Shown here piece after piece: positions 42,607-50,828 of a DNA stretch of 64,000 bases. A program made the translations under genes and the position numbers. The notes under the pieces are model-generated. The model made no database searches, had not been told where the DNA came from, and saw only the letters and a list, made by a program, of their open reading frames with translations. Position 1 is the stretch's first letter. Each line of letters opens with the position of its first letter. This stretch comes from Pseudomonas lurida (GTDB lineage Bacteria; Pseudomonadota; Gammaproteobacteria; Pseudomonadales; Pseudomonadaceae), in contig NZ_JAAMRE010000026.1 in assembly GCF_013522705.1 (NCBI RefSeq), forward strand, positions 1-64,000, in the 5' to 3' direction.

Positions 42607-43938
42607 ATGACCGAATCCAGTTTCAGCCCCGCTTCATCCGCCAAACCGTCGCTGCGCCGCGCCGTGACCGGGCCAATGCTGTTTTTGTTCATCCTTGGCG
42701 ATGTCCTCGGTGCCGGCGTGTATGCGCTGGCCGGCACTATCGCAGGTCAGGTAGGCGGTGCGATTTGGGTGCCATTGCTGGTGGCATTGTTCTTCGCCAT
42801 GCTCACGGCCGGCTCGTATGCGGAACTGGTAACCAAGTACCCCCATGCCGGCGCAGCGTCGGTGTTTGCCGAGAAGGCGTTCAAGTCGCCGCTGGTTTCG
42901 TTCCTGGTGGGCTTCAGCATGCTCGCGGCTGCGGTCACCAGTGCGGCGGGGCTTTCCCTGGCATTCACCGGCGACTACCTGGCGGCGTTTCTAAAGGTTC
43001 CACCGACCCTGGCTGCTCTGGTGTTCCTGACGGTCATTGCCCTGCTCAATGCACGCGGGATCAAGGAGTCATTGGGCGCGAATATGGTGATGACCTGCAT
43101 CGAGCTCTCCGGATTGTTGCTGGTGGTGGTCGCTGCGGTGTGGTGTTTCCACGCGGGTGAGGCGAACCTTGGGCGTGCCGTGGAATTCAAAGCCGGCGTC
43201 AACCCGATGCTCGCGGTGCTGGGGGCCGCGTTATTGGCGTTCTATTCGTTCGTTGGCTTTGAGACATCGGCCAACCTGGCGGAAGAAATCCGTGGCGTAC
43301 GCACGGTCTACCCGCGTGCGCTGTTCGGTGCGCTGATCACCGCCGGTGTCGTGTATATGGCGGTCGGTGTGGCCGCCTCCGTGGTGCTGCCGATGGATCA
43401 ACTGATGGCGACCTCGGCGCCGTTGCTGGAAGTGGTACGGGCCTCGGGCCTGGATATTCCGCCGCAGTTGTTCGCCTTTATTGCCTTGGTGGCGGTGGCC
43501 AACGGCGCACTGTTGACCATGATCATGGCCAGTCGCCTGGCCTATGGCATGGCGCGCATGGGGCTGTTGCCGACTCCGCTGTCGCGGGTGCTGTCCAAAC
43601 GCCGGACGCCGCTGTTTGCAATCATCGCCACCACCGGGGTGGCCATGGCGCTGACCCTTACCGGTACCCTCGCAGCCCTGGCCGAAACCGTGGTGCTGTT
43701 GCTGCTGTTCGTGTTTCTCAGCACCAACCTGGCGGTGCTGGTGCTGCGCCGCGACCCTGTCGACAAGGATCACTTCCGCGTCCCGACCTGGGTGCCGGTG
43801 CTGGCCATCGTGTCGTGCCTGATTCTGCTCAGCCAGCAGAGCCTCGACACTTGGCTGCGCGGTGGCGCGCTGATGCTGCTGGGTGTCGTGCTGTATGGCT
43901 GTAACCGCCTGGCGACCCCCGTGGCGGCGCCGAGTTAA
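42607..43938 (+). CDS. APC-family amino acid permease
   Basis: 443 residues with 12 predicted transmembrane helices of the APC superfamily. The first helix carries the substrate-binding glycine motif GDVLGAGVYALAG. Later signatures are AFYSFVGFETSANLAEEIRGV (helix 6 region, which unwinds at the Phe-Val-Gly-Phe segment) and RLAYGMARMGLLP after helix 8. It should import an amino acid or amine with H+ or as exchange. The exact substrate is unknown. It is transcribed alone after the YciF gene, with 129 bases between them. Confidence 0.9.
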   Translation: MTESSFSPASSAKPSLRRAVTGPMLFLFILGDVLGAGVYALAGTIAGQVGGAIWVPLLVALFFAMLTAGSYAELVTKYPHAGAASVFAEKAFKSPLVSFLVGFSMLAAAVTSAAGLSLAFTGDYLAAFLKVPPTLAALVFLTVIALLNARGIKESLGANMVMTCIELSGLLLVVVAAVWCFHAGEANLGRAVEFKAGVNPMLAVLGAALLAFYSFVGFETSANLAEEIRGVRTVYPRALFGALITAGVVYMAVGVAASVVLPMDQLMATSAPLLEVVRASGLDIPPQLFAFIALVAVANGALLTMIMASRLAYGMARMGLLPTPLSRVLSKRRTPLFAIIATTGVAMALTLTGTLAALAETVVLLLLFVFLSTNLAVLVLRRDPVDKDHFRVPTWVPVLAIVSCLILLSQQSLDTWLRGGALMLLGVVLYGCNRLATPVAAPS

Positions 43939-43966
43939 AGGCCGCCGCCACGGTCTTGCGCATGCG

Positions 43967-44326
43967 CTAGACCGTGGCGGTGGTTAATGCGGCGTGCCAC
44001 GCGGCGTAGGGCGTATTCGCGACCTTGTGCCGGTTAAAGTCATCAGCCCCGTCATCCCACCACACCGGGCCGCGCTCACCCAAGCCAACCTTGGCCCGCT
44101 GCACCTTGGAGCGCGCGTCTTTTAGCGCGTCGTCATCGCCGCTCGCCTTGGCGGCTTTTACCTGGCGACGCGCTGTCATCAGTTGCTTGACCAGATCCTG
44201 GCGGACCGTTTCCGGCAACTGCGGATTGCTGCAGCGCCACAGAATGCCTCTGATTACGAAATAGCGGCCATCGGGCGTGGTCGGGTAGCGGGAGGAGGCC
44301 TGGAGCGGGACGGTACGCTTACCCAT
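43967..44326 (-). CDS. Conserved hypothetical protein downstream of exonuclease III
   Basis: 119 residues, soluble. It begins MGKRTVPLQASSRYPTTPDG, then YFVIRGILWRCSNPQLPE, a Lys/Arg-rich helix (VKQLMTARRQVKAAKA) and a C-terminal VWWDDGADDFNRHKVANTPYAAW. I do not recognise a domain name, although this kind of protein is widespread in proteobacteria. The acidic WWDDGADDFN tail is well formed. Its ATG overlaps the end of the ExoIII-like gene by 8 bases, so the two are cotranscribed and translationally coupled. A nucleic-acid role would be consistent with its basic helix but is not shown. Confidence 0.8.
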   Translation of the reverse strand: MGKRTVPLQASSRYPTTPDGRYFVIRGILWRCSNPQLPETVRQDLVKQLMTARRQVKAAKASGDDDALKDARSKVQRAKVGLGERGPVWWDDGADDFNRHKVANTPYAAWHAALTTATV

Positions 44327-45116
44327 GGCGCGTTTCAGGCGCGATCTCGACCCACACGGGCGCATGGTCGCTGGCATGTTCTTCGTTGCGTACCCATGCA
44401 TCCACGCCCGCATTGCGCAGGCGCGGCGCGAGTATCGGGTTCAGCAATAGGTGGTCGATACGCAGCCCGGAATTTTTCTGCCAATGCTGGCGGAAATAGT
44501 CCCAGAATGTGTACACGCGTTCGTCCGGATACAGATGCCGTATCGAGTCGATCCAGCCTTGCTCCAGCAGCTTTTGGTAACACGCACGGCTTTCCGGCTG
44601 CAGGAGGGCGTCCTTGAGCCAGGAGCGTGTGCTGTAAATGTCCAGGTCGGTGGGCACCACGTTGTAGTCACCCGCCAGCACCACCGGGTGTTCGCTGGCC
44701 TGCAGGCGCTGCGCGTGCTGGATCAGCCGTTCGAACCATTGCAGCTTGTAGTCGAATTTCGGCCCAGGCTGCGGATTTCCGTTAGGCAGGTACAGGCAGC
44801 CGACCACCACCGCCAATACCGCCGCTTCCAGATAGCGCGACTGGGTGTCGTCCTCGGCGCCCGGCAGGCCTCGATGAATCAGCAGCGGTTCGGCGTCGCG
44901 GGCCAGAATGGCGACACCGTTCCAGGAGGCCTGACCGTGGTGCACAGACCCATAGTCCGCCGTTTCCAGAGCCTTGGCGGGGAACGCTTTGTCCGCCGCT
45001 TTCAGTTCCTGCAGGCAGACAATGTCCGGGCGTTCTTTCTCCAGCCAGCGCAACAGGTTCGGCAGGCGCGCGCCGATGCCGTTGACATTGAATGTGGCGA
45101 TCTTGAGCGAGGGCAT
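44319..45116 (-). CDS. xthA: Exodeoxyribonuclease III family AP endonuclease
   Basis: 265 residues, endonuclease/exonuclease/phosphatase fold. Motifs for metal and abasic DNA binding are KIATFNVNGIGARLPNLL, DIVCLQELKA (metal Glu), LAGDYNVVPTDLDIY (Asp-x-Asn) and EEHASDHAPVWVEI (Ser-Asp-His). It cleaves abasic sites and removes 3' blocking groups. The ATG at 45116 has GAGGA 9 bases before it; the five-codon longer form lacks this. Pseudomonas has more than one ExoIII homologue, so assignment to the main xthA is not certain. Confidence 0.88.
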   Translation of the reverse strand: MPSLKIATFNVNGIGARLPNLLRWLEKERPDIVCLQELKAADKAFPAKALETADYGSVHHGQASWNGVAILARDAEPLLIHRGLPGAEDDTQSRYLEAAVLAVVVGCLYLPNGNPQPGPKFDYKLQWFERLIQHAQRLQASEHPVVLAGDYNVVPTDLDIYSTRSWLKDALLQPESRACYQKLLEQGWIDSIRHLYPDERVYTFWDYFRQHWQKNSGLRIDHLLLNPILAPRLRNAGVDAWVRNEEHASDHAPVWVEIAPETRHG

Positions 45117-45140
45117 GGGGCGGTTCCTCAATCGGTAAAT

Positions 45141-45905
45141 TCAGTGCTGATGGGGCGTGTTGGTCGGGTCCGCAATCTGGAACACGTTGCCATGGCGCCA
45201 CGCATCCGCGCCCGGCGCCACAGTGGGGGTCGGTATGTCGGCACGGGCCTTGCGCTTCTGCGCGCTGTCGATGCCGAACCGACGATCGCGCTCGGCCACC
45301 TGTTGCGGGTTGGCCTGGCCATCGGCCGTGAAGCCCATCATCAATTGGGGCACGCCCAGAGGCAGGTCTTTATTGAGGTCGGTGTGCCAGGTGTGCCAGG
45401 TCTTGCCGTAGGTGTGCACGAGCTTTTCCATCAAGGCATGCTCGGCCACCTCGGGAATTCCAGGCGCGATCAACTGGCCGGATTTCACCTCGTGCACATG
45501 GCTGTGCCACAGCGCCTGTTCGGCCTTGGGCAGGCCGCTGAACAGGCGCTCGCTGATGATGTATTCCACGCCCATCAACTTGGCATCCTTGCGATTGCCG
45601 TCGTAAATCACGCACTGAATCACTTCTTCATTAAGAATCGCGCAGTAGTGGTGCGCCTCCATTTGGGCGTCCATGTGGCCGTTGTAGAAATGGAAACCGT
45701 CGAGGTACGCGTTCAACGCTTCAACCGGCGGGCGTGATTGCAACAGCGCCGCACCGGCCTCTAAAGAGCGCGTGGTGGGCGAGGGCGCATCGCCCGGTGC
45801 AACCACGTTGGAGGCTGAATTGTCGGCGGCGCAGGCGCCGAGCAGCAACGCCACTGCCGTAGCGCAGGCAGCTCTGACGCCAGGGATTGTATGAATTGCA
45901 CCCAT
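45141..45905 (-). CDS. DUF1264 family lipoprotein
   Basis: 254 residues. A lipobox LLGAC lies near residue 22-25 after a hydrophobic signal. The mature part has DUF1264 features: FHFYNGHMDAQMEAHHYCAILNEEVIQCVIYDG, then ALWHSHVHEVKSGQLIAPGIP and KTWHTWHTD. Many histidines are grouped in this region, so metal binding is possible but untested. DUF1264 relatives include plant oil-body-associated proteins. AGAAGG lies upstream of the ATG. It is followed by xthA on the same strand 24 bases later. Confidence 0.85.
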   Translation of the reverse strand: MGAIHTIPGVRAACATAVALLLGACAADNSASNVVAPGDAPSPTTRSLEAGAALLQSRPPVEALNAYLDGFHFYNGHMDAQMEAHHYCAILNEEVIQCVIYDGNRKDAKLMGVEYIISERLFSGLPKAEQALWHSHVHEVKSGQLIAPGIPEVAEHALMEKLVHTYGKTWHTWHTDLNKDLPLGVPQLMMGFTADGQANPQQVAERDRRFGIDSAQKRKARADIPTPTVAPGADAWRHGNVFQIADPTNTPHQH

Positions 45906-46120
45906 GCTGGAGTCCCTTCTGTTGGTGATCGAATGCCTCCTATGGATAGCTTGCGTGCCGGGAAAGTTTGTTTTTATCGCTCGATGGGCCGACGACAGGT
46001 GCCATACCCGTGCTTGCCGAGCACGTAGGTCAAAACGTTGGAACTTCAACGCAAACACTCAAATCCTAAGACAGTTGATTCAATCGCCCGGTCTGCAAGA
46101 GCACCCACATGGAGTCACTG

Positions 46121-47053
46121 ATGCCCGACCCCTCTACGTCGTCCGCTCCAGCACCGTCGCGTCCCTGGCTGCACCGGGCCTCAAGCCTGGGATGGACCGG
46201 CGCATTGTTCTGGTCCTGCACAGTCGCGGTGACGCTGTGGTTGCTGGCCAGCGGCTACAACGCCGTCGTCGAGGGTGACACGACCCATTTGCACTACGCC
46301 CTGCTGGGCGGGTTCAGCGGTTTCGCTGCCACGGCCCTGGGCGCCATTGCGGCCATCGTGCTGCGTCAGATCAGCGCGCGGACTCAGGATGTCATGCTGG
46401 GTTTCGCGGCCGGCATGATGCTCGCGGCCAGCTCGTTTTCACTGATTCTGCCCGGTATAGAGGCCGCACAATCGATTACCGGCCATCAGTTGTCGGCTGC
46501 TTGCACCGTGGTGTTGGGGCTGGCGTTGGGCGTGGCGCTGATGGTCGGCCTGGATCGCTTCGTGCCCCACGAGCATTCAAAAAGTGGGCGTAAAGGCCCG
46601 CAGACTGAACGTTTCAATCGTGTCTGGCTGTTCGTGCTCGCCATCACCCTGCACAACCTGCCGGAAGGCATGGCCATCGGTGTCAGCTTTGCCGATGGCG
46701 ACTTGCACGTCGGCATGCCACTGACCACCGCCATCGCCATCCAGGACATTCCCGAGGGCCTGGCGGTCGCTCTGGCGCTACGGGTCACCGGCGTCTCGGC
46801 GCTGCGTGCGATGCTGATCGCGGTGGGTTCGGGGCTGATGGAACCGCTGGGCGCCGTGGTGGGGCTGGGGATTTCCAGCGGCTTTGCCCTGGGTTATCCG
46901 ATTGCATTGGGGCTGGCGGCAGGCGCGATGATCTTCGTCGTCTCCCACGAAGTGATTCCGGAAACCCACCGCAACGGCCACGAAACTCCGGCCACCCTCG
47001 GGCTGATGCTGGGTTTCGCGGTCATGATGTTTCTCGATACAGCCTTGGGCTGA
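46121..47053 (+). CDS. ZIP-family metal transporter
   Basis: 310 residues with about eight transmembrane helices. The ZIP signature helices are present: FVLAITLHNLPEGMAIGVSF (helix 4, His-Asn and Pro-Glu-Gly metal ligands) and IAIQDIPEGLAVALALRV (helix 5, Gln-Asp-x-Pro-Glu-Gly). Between helices 3 and 4 is a short His/Lys/Arg loop. It should import zinc or another divalent metal without ATP. The start at 46121 has GGAG 7 bases before it; an ATG at 46109 is an alternative. The Asp in place of one His in helix 5 may affect selectivity. Confidence 0.9.
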   Translation: MPDPSTSSAPAPSRPWLHRASSLGWTGALFWSCTVAVTLWLLASGYNAVVEGDTTHLHYALLGGFSGFAATALGAIAAIVLRQISARTQDVMLGFAAGMMLAASSFSLILPGIEAAQSITGHQLSAACTVVLGLALGVALMVGLDRFVPHEHSKSGRKGPQTERFNRVWLFVLAITLHNLPEGMAIGVSFADGDLHVGMPLTTAIAIQDIPEGLAVALALRVTGVSALRAMLIAVGSGLMEPLGAVVGLGISSGFALGYPIALGLAAGAMIFVVSHEVIPETHRNGHETPATLGLMLGFAVMMFLDTALG

Positions 47054-47099
47054 GCCCCGTTTTATTCACCGACGAGCAGGTTTACCAAAGGAGGTTTGT

Positions 47100-47345
47100 T
47101 TGGATTTGATGGATTGGGTGCAGTGGCCTGCCATGGTGGTGACGGTGATTTCGGCCTGGTTTATCGGCTCGCAACGACCGCGTCGCCGCATGCTTGCCTT
47201 CTGGGGGTTCATCCTCAGTAATGCCTTGTGGATCGTGTGGGGCTGGCACACCCAGGCGTTCGCGCTGATCGTGCTGGAGGGCATTCTTTTGGGCATGAAC
47301 GCGCGAGGATTTCGAAAAAACCAGCGCAGCCGGAACGCGGGGTGA
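47100..47345 (+). CDS. Small membrane protein, convergent paralogue A
   Basis: 81 residues with two or three transmembrane helices: DWVQWPAMVVTVISAWFIG, LAFWGFILSNALWIVWGWH and an amphipathic third, then NARGFRKN. GGAGG followed by a TTG start at 47100 parallels the start of its paralogue. It is strikingly similar to the protein encoded convergently at 47356-47592: both have DWVQWPAMVV or NWVQWPAMVV, IGSQRP, LW(I/V)(V/I)WG and RGFRKN. No function is known. The 3' ends are 10 bases apart. Confidence 0.75.
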   Translation: MDLMDWVQWPAMVVTVISAWFIGSQRPRRRMLAFWGFILSNALWIVWGWHTQAFALIVLEGILLGMNARGFRKNQRSRNAG

Positions 47346-47355
47346 AGCGTGCTTG

Positions 47356-47592
47356 CTAGCGATTCAGAAAGTTCTTCCTGAATCCGCGCAGGTTCATCAG
47401 GCACAGGCAGATTTGCAGCACGATCAGCGCGTAGGCCTGCGCGTACGCGCCCCAGATTACCCACAGCACGTTACTCGCGATAAAGCAGCAGAAACCCGTC
47501 ATTCGTCGCGCCGGTCGTTGCGATCCAATCAGCCAGGCCGCGATTACCGTCACCACCATGGCAGGCCATTGGACCCAATTCAGCTCACTCAA
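47356..47592 (-). CDS. Small membrane protein, convergent paralogue B
   Basis: 78 residues, inner-membrane, with the same two to three helix layout as the protein at 47100-47345. The TTG start at 47592 sits behind GGAGGGGTC and gives an N-terminus matching its paralogue (five residues then WVQWPAMVV). Identity to paralogue A over the shared length is well over half by eye. It looks like an inverted gene duplication that has diverged. The biological role is unknown; a related form of this protein family is common near transport genes. Confidence 0.75.
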   Translation of the reverse strand: MSELNWVQWPAMVVTVIAAWLIGSQRPARRMTGFCCFIASNVLWVIWGAYAQAYALIVLQICLCLMNLRGFRKNFLNR

Positions 47593-47803
47593 GACCCCTC
47601 CTTCAACTACCTGCGGTTTGAAAAACAGAGGGCGCATCGGGCAAATAATTCAGATTTTCAACGCCGTGTTGCCGTCACCGCTCGTCAGGCCTGTGCCGAA
47701 TTTGTTGAACGTATAGCCGGTGCTCCCGGCCAGACTAAACAAGGGCTGGCGCAGGCAACGCGCTGGCGTCGGGGCCATTTGCTTCATTACCTGGTGAACG
47801 ATC

Positions 47804-47953
47804 ATGAAAAAGTTATCGATGTGCCTGGGCTTGTGCAGCCTGTTCCTGCTGCACGGCTGCTTCGACAATTCGGACAACGCCACAAAAGGCAATAGCAGCT
47901 CCACCAAGTCCTCCGTGCAGATGCAGGAAGGCAAGGCGGATGAGCATAAGTGA
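47804..47953 (+). CDS. Small lipoprotein, 49 residues
   Basis: A short lipoprotein: MKKLSMCLGLCSLFLLHGCFDNSDNA. The lipobox LHGC is at residues 16-19 and the mature part of 31 residues is polar, rich in Ser, Asn, Lys and Glu. GGTGA lies a few bases before the ATG. It is too short for standard gene callers. The mature segment has no known domain; the Asp after the acylated cysteine is Phe-Asp here, so sorting is likely to the outer membrane. Function unknown. Confidence 0.6.
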   Translation: MKKLSMCLGLCSLFLLHGCFDNSDNATKGNSSSTKSSVQMQEGKADEHK

Positions 47954-47997
47954 TATGCGAGGCACGGTGCTGGCTGGCATGAAGAGGGCCTGTAACG

Positions 47998-48279
47998 ATG
48001 GAGAAAACCGACAAGGCAATGGCAATTCGAGGCTGGCACTTGCTGCTCGAGGACGACAGCTATCGCCTGGATCATCCCGATGACTTCCACCAGACCTTGA
48101 TCAGCCGAGCCGATGAGCTAGTGCTGCGCGACGTCATCAGCCTTGAAGAGTGGCAACGACTCAAGGACGCCGCGGACGCCGTCCACGCAAAAACGTTGCA
48201 GAGTCTGGCGACCCTGCAACGTGACCGTCTAGATACCGTGGCGATTGATCTGTGCATCGACGCCGAGGCTCAAGCATAG
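47998..48279 (+). CDS. Hypothetical protein, 93 residues
   Basis: A soluble, acidic, mainly helical protein. It begins MEKTDKAMAIRGWHLLLEDDSYRLDHPDDF and has ISLEEWQRLKDAADAVHAKTLQ in the middle, ending IDLCIDAEAQA. No signal peptide or membrane helix. I do not recognise a family. It follows the small lipoprotein by 44 bases in the same direction and ends just before the 3' end of the SDR gene on the other strand. The coding call rests on codon bias and absence of other frames. Confidence 0.6.
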   Translation: MEKTDKAMAIRGWHLLLEDDSYRLDHPDDFHQTLISRADELVLRDVISLEEWQRLKDAADAVHAKTLQSLATLQRDRLDTVAIDLCIDAEAQA

Positions 48280-48300
48280 GCCCCGGCCAGGCTATAGGAC

Positions 48301-49089
48301 TCAGGCCTGCGCCTGATAACGCTCGGCGGCGTGCGCCTGGCGGATATCCGCGAGCAGCCCCTGGCGCGCCTGGTCCAGTTGGTCCCATCGGCCTTCGACG
48401 TGCAATGGCGGAATGGTCACCGGCTCGCGACGGTCGAAACCCAGCAGGGCCGCGTCCACCAGCTCATCCACGTCCATCACTTCCGGCAGCGCATTGATAT
48501 CGATGCCGGCGCGTTCCCAGATTTCGGTGCGAGTGGCGGCGGGCAGGACGGCCTGGATGTACACGCCCTTGGCCGCCAATTCCACGCTCAGTCCCTGGGA
48601 CAGGAACAGCACGAATGCCTTTGTCGCGCCGTACACCGACATGCCGAACTCGGGCGCAAAACCCACCACCGAGCCCAGGTTGATAATCGAACCACTGCCG
48701 GCCTGCGCAAAGCGCGGCGCCACGGCGGCAGCCAGGCGTGTCAGCGCCACGACGTTGAGGGCGATCAGTTGATCGACGGCTTCGGCGCTCTGTTGAACAA
48801 AGCCTCCGGACTGCGCCATGCCCGCGTTATTGATCAGGATGCCGATGCGTGCATCGTCGCGCAGGTGGGTTTCCACCGACGCGAGGTCGGCGGCCAGGGT
48901 CAGGTCGGCCTGGAACACCTCCACGGCCACACCGTTTTCCTCGCGTAACTGTACGGCCAATGCCTCCAGGCGCGCGTTGTCGCGAGCGACCAGCACCAAG
49001 TCATGGCCACGACGGGCGAAGCGCCTGGCATAGGTGGCGCCGATGCCGGAGGAGGCGCCAGTAATCAGAACAGTAGGGAGCATGGTCAT
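48301..49089 (-). CDS. Short-chain dehydrogenase/reductase
   Basis: 262 residues, classical SDR. The nucleotide-binding TGASSGIG is at about 10-17, followed by the NNAG structural motif, a serine in LGSVVG and the catalytic YGATK. The loop HDLVLVARDN has no acidic residue at the end of beta 2 but an arginine, which suggests NADP(H) use. The substrate is unknown. AGGA lies 9 bases before the ATG at 49089. It is divergent from a TetR gene whose product probably represses both across a 136-base gap holding a promoter and an operator-like dyad. Confidence 0.9.
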   Translation of the reverse strand: MTMLPTVLITGASSGIGATYARRFARRGHDLVLVARDNARLEALAVQLREENGVAVEVFQADLTLAADLASVETHLRDDARIGILINNAGMAQSGGFVQQSAEAVDQLIALNVVALTRLAAAVAPRFAQAGSGSIINLGSVVGFAPEFGMSVYGATKAFVLFLSQGLSVELAAKGVYIQAVLPAATRTEIWERAGIDINALPEVMDVDELVDAALLGFDRREPVTIPPLHVEGRWDQLDQARQGLLADIRQAHAAERYQAQA

Positions 49090-49133
49090 GGTGAGTTTCC
49101 TGAAGAGTGTCGCGGGTGATGGAGAGGGTTTAA

Positions 49134-49161
49134 TGATTACGACCGAAATCTAAAATGTCAA
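49134..49161 (-). promoter_or_regulatory. Probable promoter of the SDR gene
   Basis: On the minus strand TTGACA (49161-49156) and TAATCA (49139-49134) are 16 bases apart. A perfect -35 box. It lies next to the TetR operator-like dyad at 49166-49185. Confidence 0.5.
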
Positions 49162-49165
49162 TGTT

Positions 49166-49185
49166 TTGATGTTGGTCGACATCAA
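49166..49185. promoter_or_regulatory. TetR-type operator dyad
   Basis: TTGATGT (49166-49172) and ACATCAA (49179-49185) are perfect inverted repeats spaced by TGGTCG. It lies 4 bases upstream of the SDR -35 box and 41 bases before the TetR start, so it could control both genes. Confidence 0.55.
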
Positions 49186-49225
49186 TGTATGCTTGCGGCA
49201 CGTATGTAAAAGATTCAGGTGGACC

Positions 49226-49801
49226 ATGAAAGTCTCTAAACAACAGGCCCAGGCCAATCGCGCGCACATCGTGGAAACGGCCTCGGCGCTGTTTCGCGAG
49301 CGTGGGTATGACGGTGTGGGCATCGCTGACCTGATGGCGGCGGCAGGTTTTACCCAGGGCGGGTTCTACAAACACTTCGAGTCCAAGGCCGACCTCATGG
49401 CACAAGCATCAGCCTGTGGCCTGGCGCAGTCGGCTGCGCGCACGGCGGGGGCTTCGACCGAGGCGTTCGTAAACGTGTACCTGTCGCGCGAGCACCGCGA
49501 TCAGCGCGCCACAGGTTGCACGCTGGCGGCGTTGTGCGGTGATGCCGCACGCAAGGAAGACGAGGTTCGCGTTGCATTTGCCGCCGGCATCGAAGCCCAA
49601 CTGGGTGTGTTGCATGCGGCCAAAGCAGAGGCACAAGCGCAGGACCCGACCGCTTCGCGTGCCGGCACGCTTGCATTGATGGCACAGGTGCTGGGTGGGT
49701 TGATCATGTCCCGTGCATGCCCGGACGACTCGGCGTTGGCCGATGAAATCCTGGCCGCGTGTCGCGCCGCGATCCTGGGAGGCGAGGACAGGCCGCAGTG
49801 A
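49226..49801 (+). CDS. TetR-family transcriptional regulator
   Basis: 191 residues. The TetR N-terminal helix-turn-helix (about 8-55) is clear: RAHIVETASALFRERGYDGVGIADLMAAAGFTQGGFYKHFESKADLM. The C-terminal ligand domain includes GCTLAALCGDAARKEDEVRVAF, of the AcrR/NemR-type group that often senses quinones, aldehydes or electrophiles. A GGTGG sequence precedes the ATG at 49226; a longer in-frame start is poor. It is divergent from an SDR gene, and the dyad between them is the likely operator. The ligand is unknown. Confidence 0.9.
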   Translation: MKVSKQQAQANRAHIVETASALFRERGYDGVGIADLMAAAGFTQGGFYKHFESKADLMAQASACGLAQSAARTAGASTEAFVNVYLSREHRDQRATGCTLAALCGDAARKEDEVRVAFAAGIEAQLGVLHAAKAEAQAQDPTASRAGTLALMAQVLGGLIMSRACPDDSALADEILAACRAAILGGEDRPQ

Positions 49802-49822
49802 GGCCTGCCCCCGTCGCCGTTG

Positions 49823-50695
49823 TTACGGCTGCTTCGAGGCACCCAAATCTGCGCCCGTCACCGGGTCGCTGAGCGGGTCGGACAGGGTGCGGGCTTTCAT
49901 TTGATCCAGCCGGGCTTCGTCTTCGGCGCTCAGTTGCACGCTGGCAAGGCCGTCGCCGCCGTCCACGGCCGGGAGCGGGTTTTCCACAAACTCCCACGCG
50001 TCCCCTTCGTTCCATGGGCCGCGTTTATCCTCCGTGCCTTGCGACATATTGAAGTAGACGTGGCTGAACTCAGGCATGCCCGGCAGCTTGCCCTGGGGAA
50101 AGTTGGGTTGAATCGCATGCAAGGCTTTTTCGAAGGACAGTTGATGGGCGATTTCCCGCGTCATCAGAAAACCCAGTGCTTCTTTCACGCCAGGGTCGTC
50201 CGTGACGTTCATCAACCGCTCATACACAATCTTGGCCCGCGCTTCGGCGGCAATATTGGAACGCATGTCGGCCGTGGGTTCGCCGATGGTGTCGATATAA
50301 GCCGCCGTCCATGGCACGCCCGCCGAGTTGGTCAAGGGTGAACCGGCGCCGTACAACAGGCTGGTGATATGAGAGTCATTGCCCGCGCCATTGAGTGAGC
50401 GGTACAGCTCACCTTCTTCTTCGACGCCTTCGGCGATGCGACCCTTGGCGCCTTTGTTGAGCATGACGATGATCGAACCGATGACCTCCAGATGGCTGAG
50501 CTCCTCGGTGGCAATGTCCATCAGCAGGTCTTTGCGACCTGGATCGTCCTCGGCCAGCGCCTGGGTGAAGTAGCGCGAAGCCGCTGCCAACTCTCCCTGG
50601 GCACCGCCGAATTGTTCCAGCAGCAGGTTCGCCAGGCCCGGGTTGGGTTCGGCGACACGGACGGTGTATTGAAGTCGCTTGTTATGTAAAAACAT
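49823..50695 (-). CDS. katN: Manganese catalase
   Basis: 290 residues of the dimanganese (non-haem) catalase family that converts hydrogen peroxide to water and oxygen. The ferritin-like bundle shows Glu35 (GGAQGELAAASRYFTQAL) and the Glu65/His68 pair (DIATEELSHLEVIGSIIVMLN), with later LTREIAHQLSFEKAL and AEARAKIVYERL ligand helices. The C-terminal tail (about 230-290) is long and charged. GAGGAG 7 bases before ATG 50695 fixes the start. KGG-repeat genes lie just upstream on the same strand, as in the enterobacterial yciGFE-katN stress group. A strong terminator separates them. Confidence 0.93.
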   Translation of the reverse strand: MFLHNKRLQYTVRVAEPNPGLANLLLEQFGGAQGELAAASRYFTQALAEDDPGRKDLLMDIATEELSHLEVIGSIIVMLNKGAKGRIAEGVEEEGELYRSLNGAGNDSHITSLLYGAGSPLTNSAGVPWTAAYIDTIGEPTADMRSNIAAEARAKIVYERLMNVTDDPGVKEALGFLMTREIAHQLSFEKALHAIQPNFPQGKLPGMPEFSHVYFNMSQGTEDKRGPWNEGDAWEFVENPLPAVDGGDGLASVQLSAEDEARLDQMKARTLSDPLSDPVTGADLGASKQP

Positions 50696-50787
50696 CACAC
50701 ATCTCCTCAGGCAATGAACGGCAACGCGTACATCCAGGCCCCGTATGGGCAGGTCTGGCGCTGTGGGCGTGAGCCATCAGCAGCGTT

Positions 50788-50818
50788 AAAAAAACAGGGG
50801 AGCGGTGCCGCTCCCCTG
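50788..50818 (-). terminator. Intrinsic terminator after the first KGG gene
   Basis: CAGGGGAGCGG / CCGCTCCCCTG, an 11-bp perfect stem with TG loop (50795-50818), followed by seven T on the minus strand (50794-50788). It lies 11 bases past the KGG-repeat stop and should isolate it from katN. Confidence 0.88.
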
Positions 50819-50828
50819 CATCGGCGCC

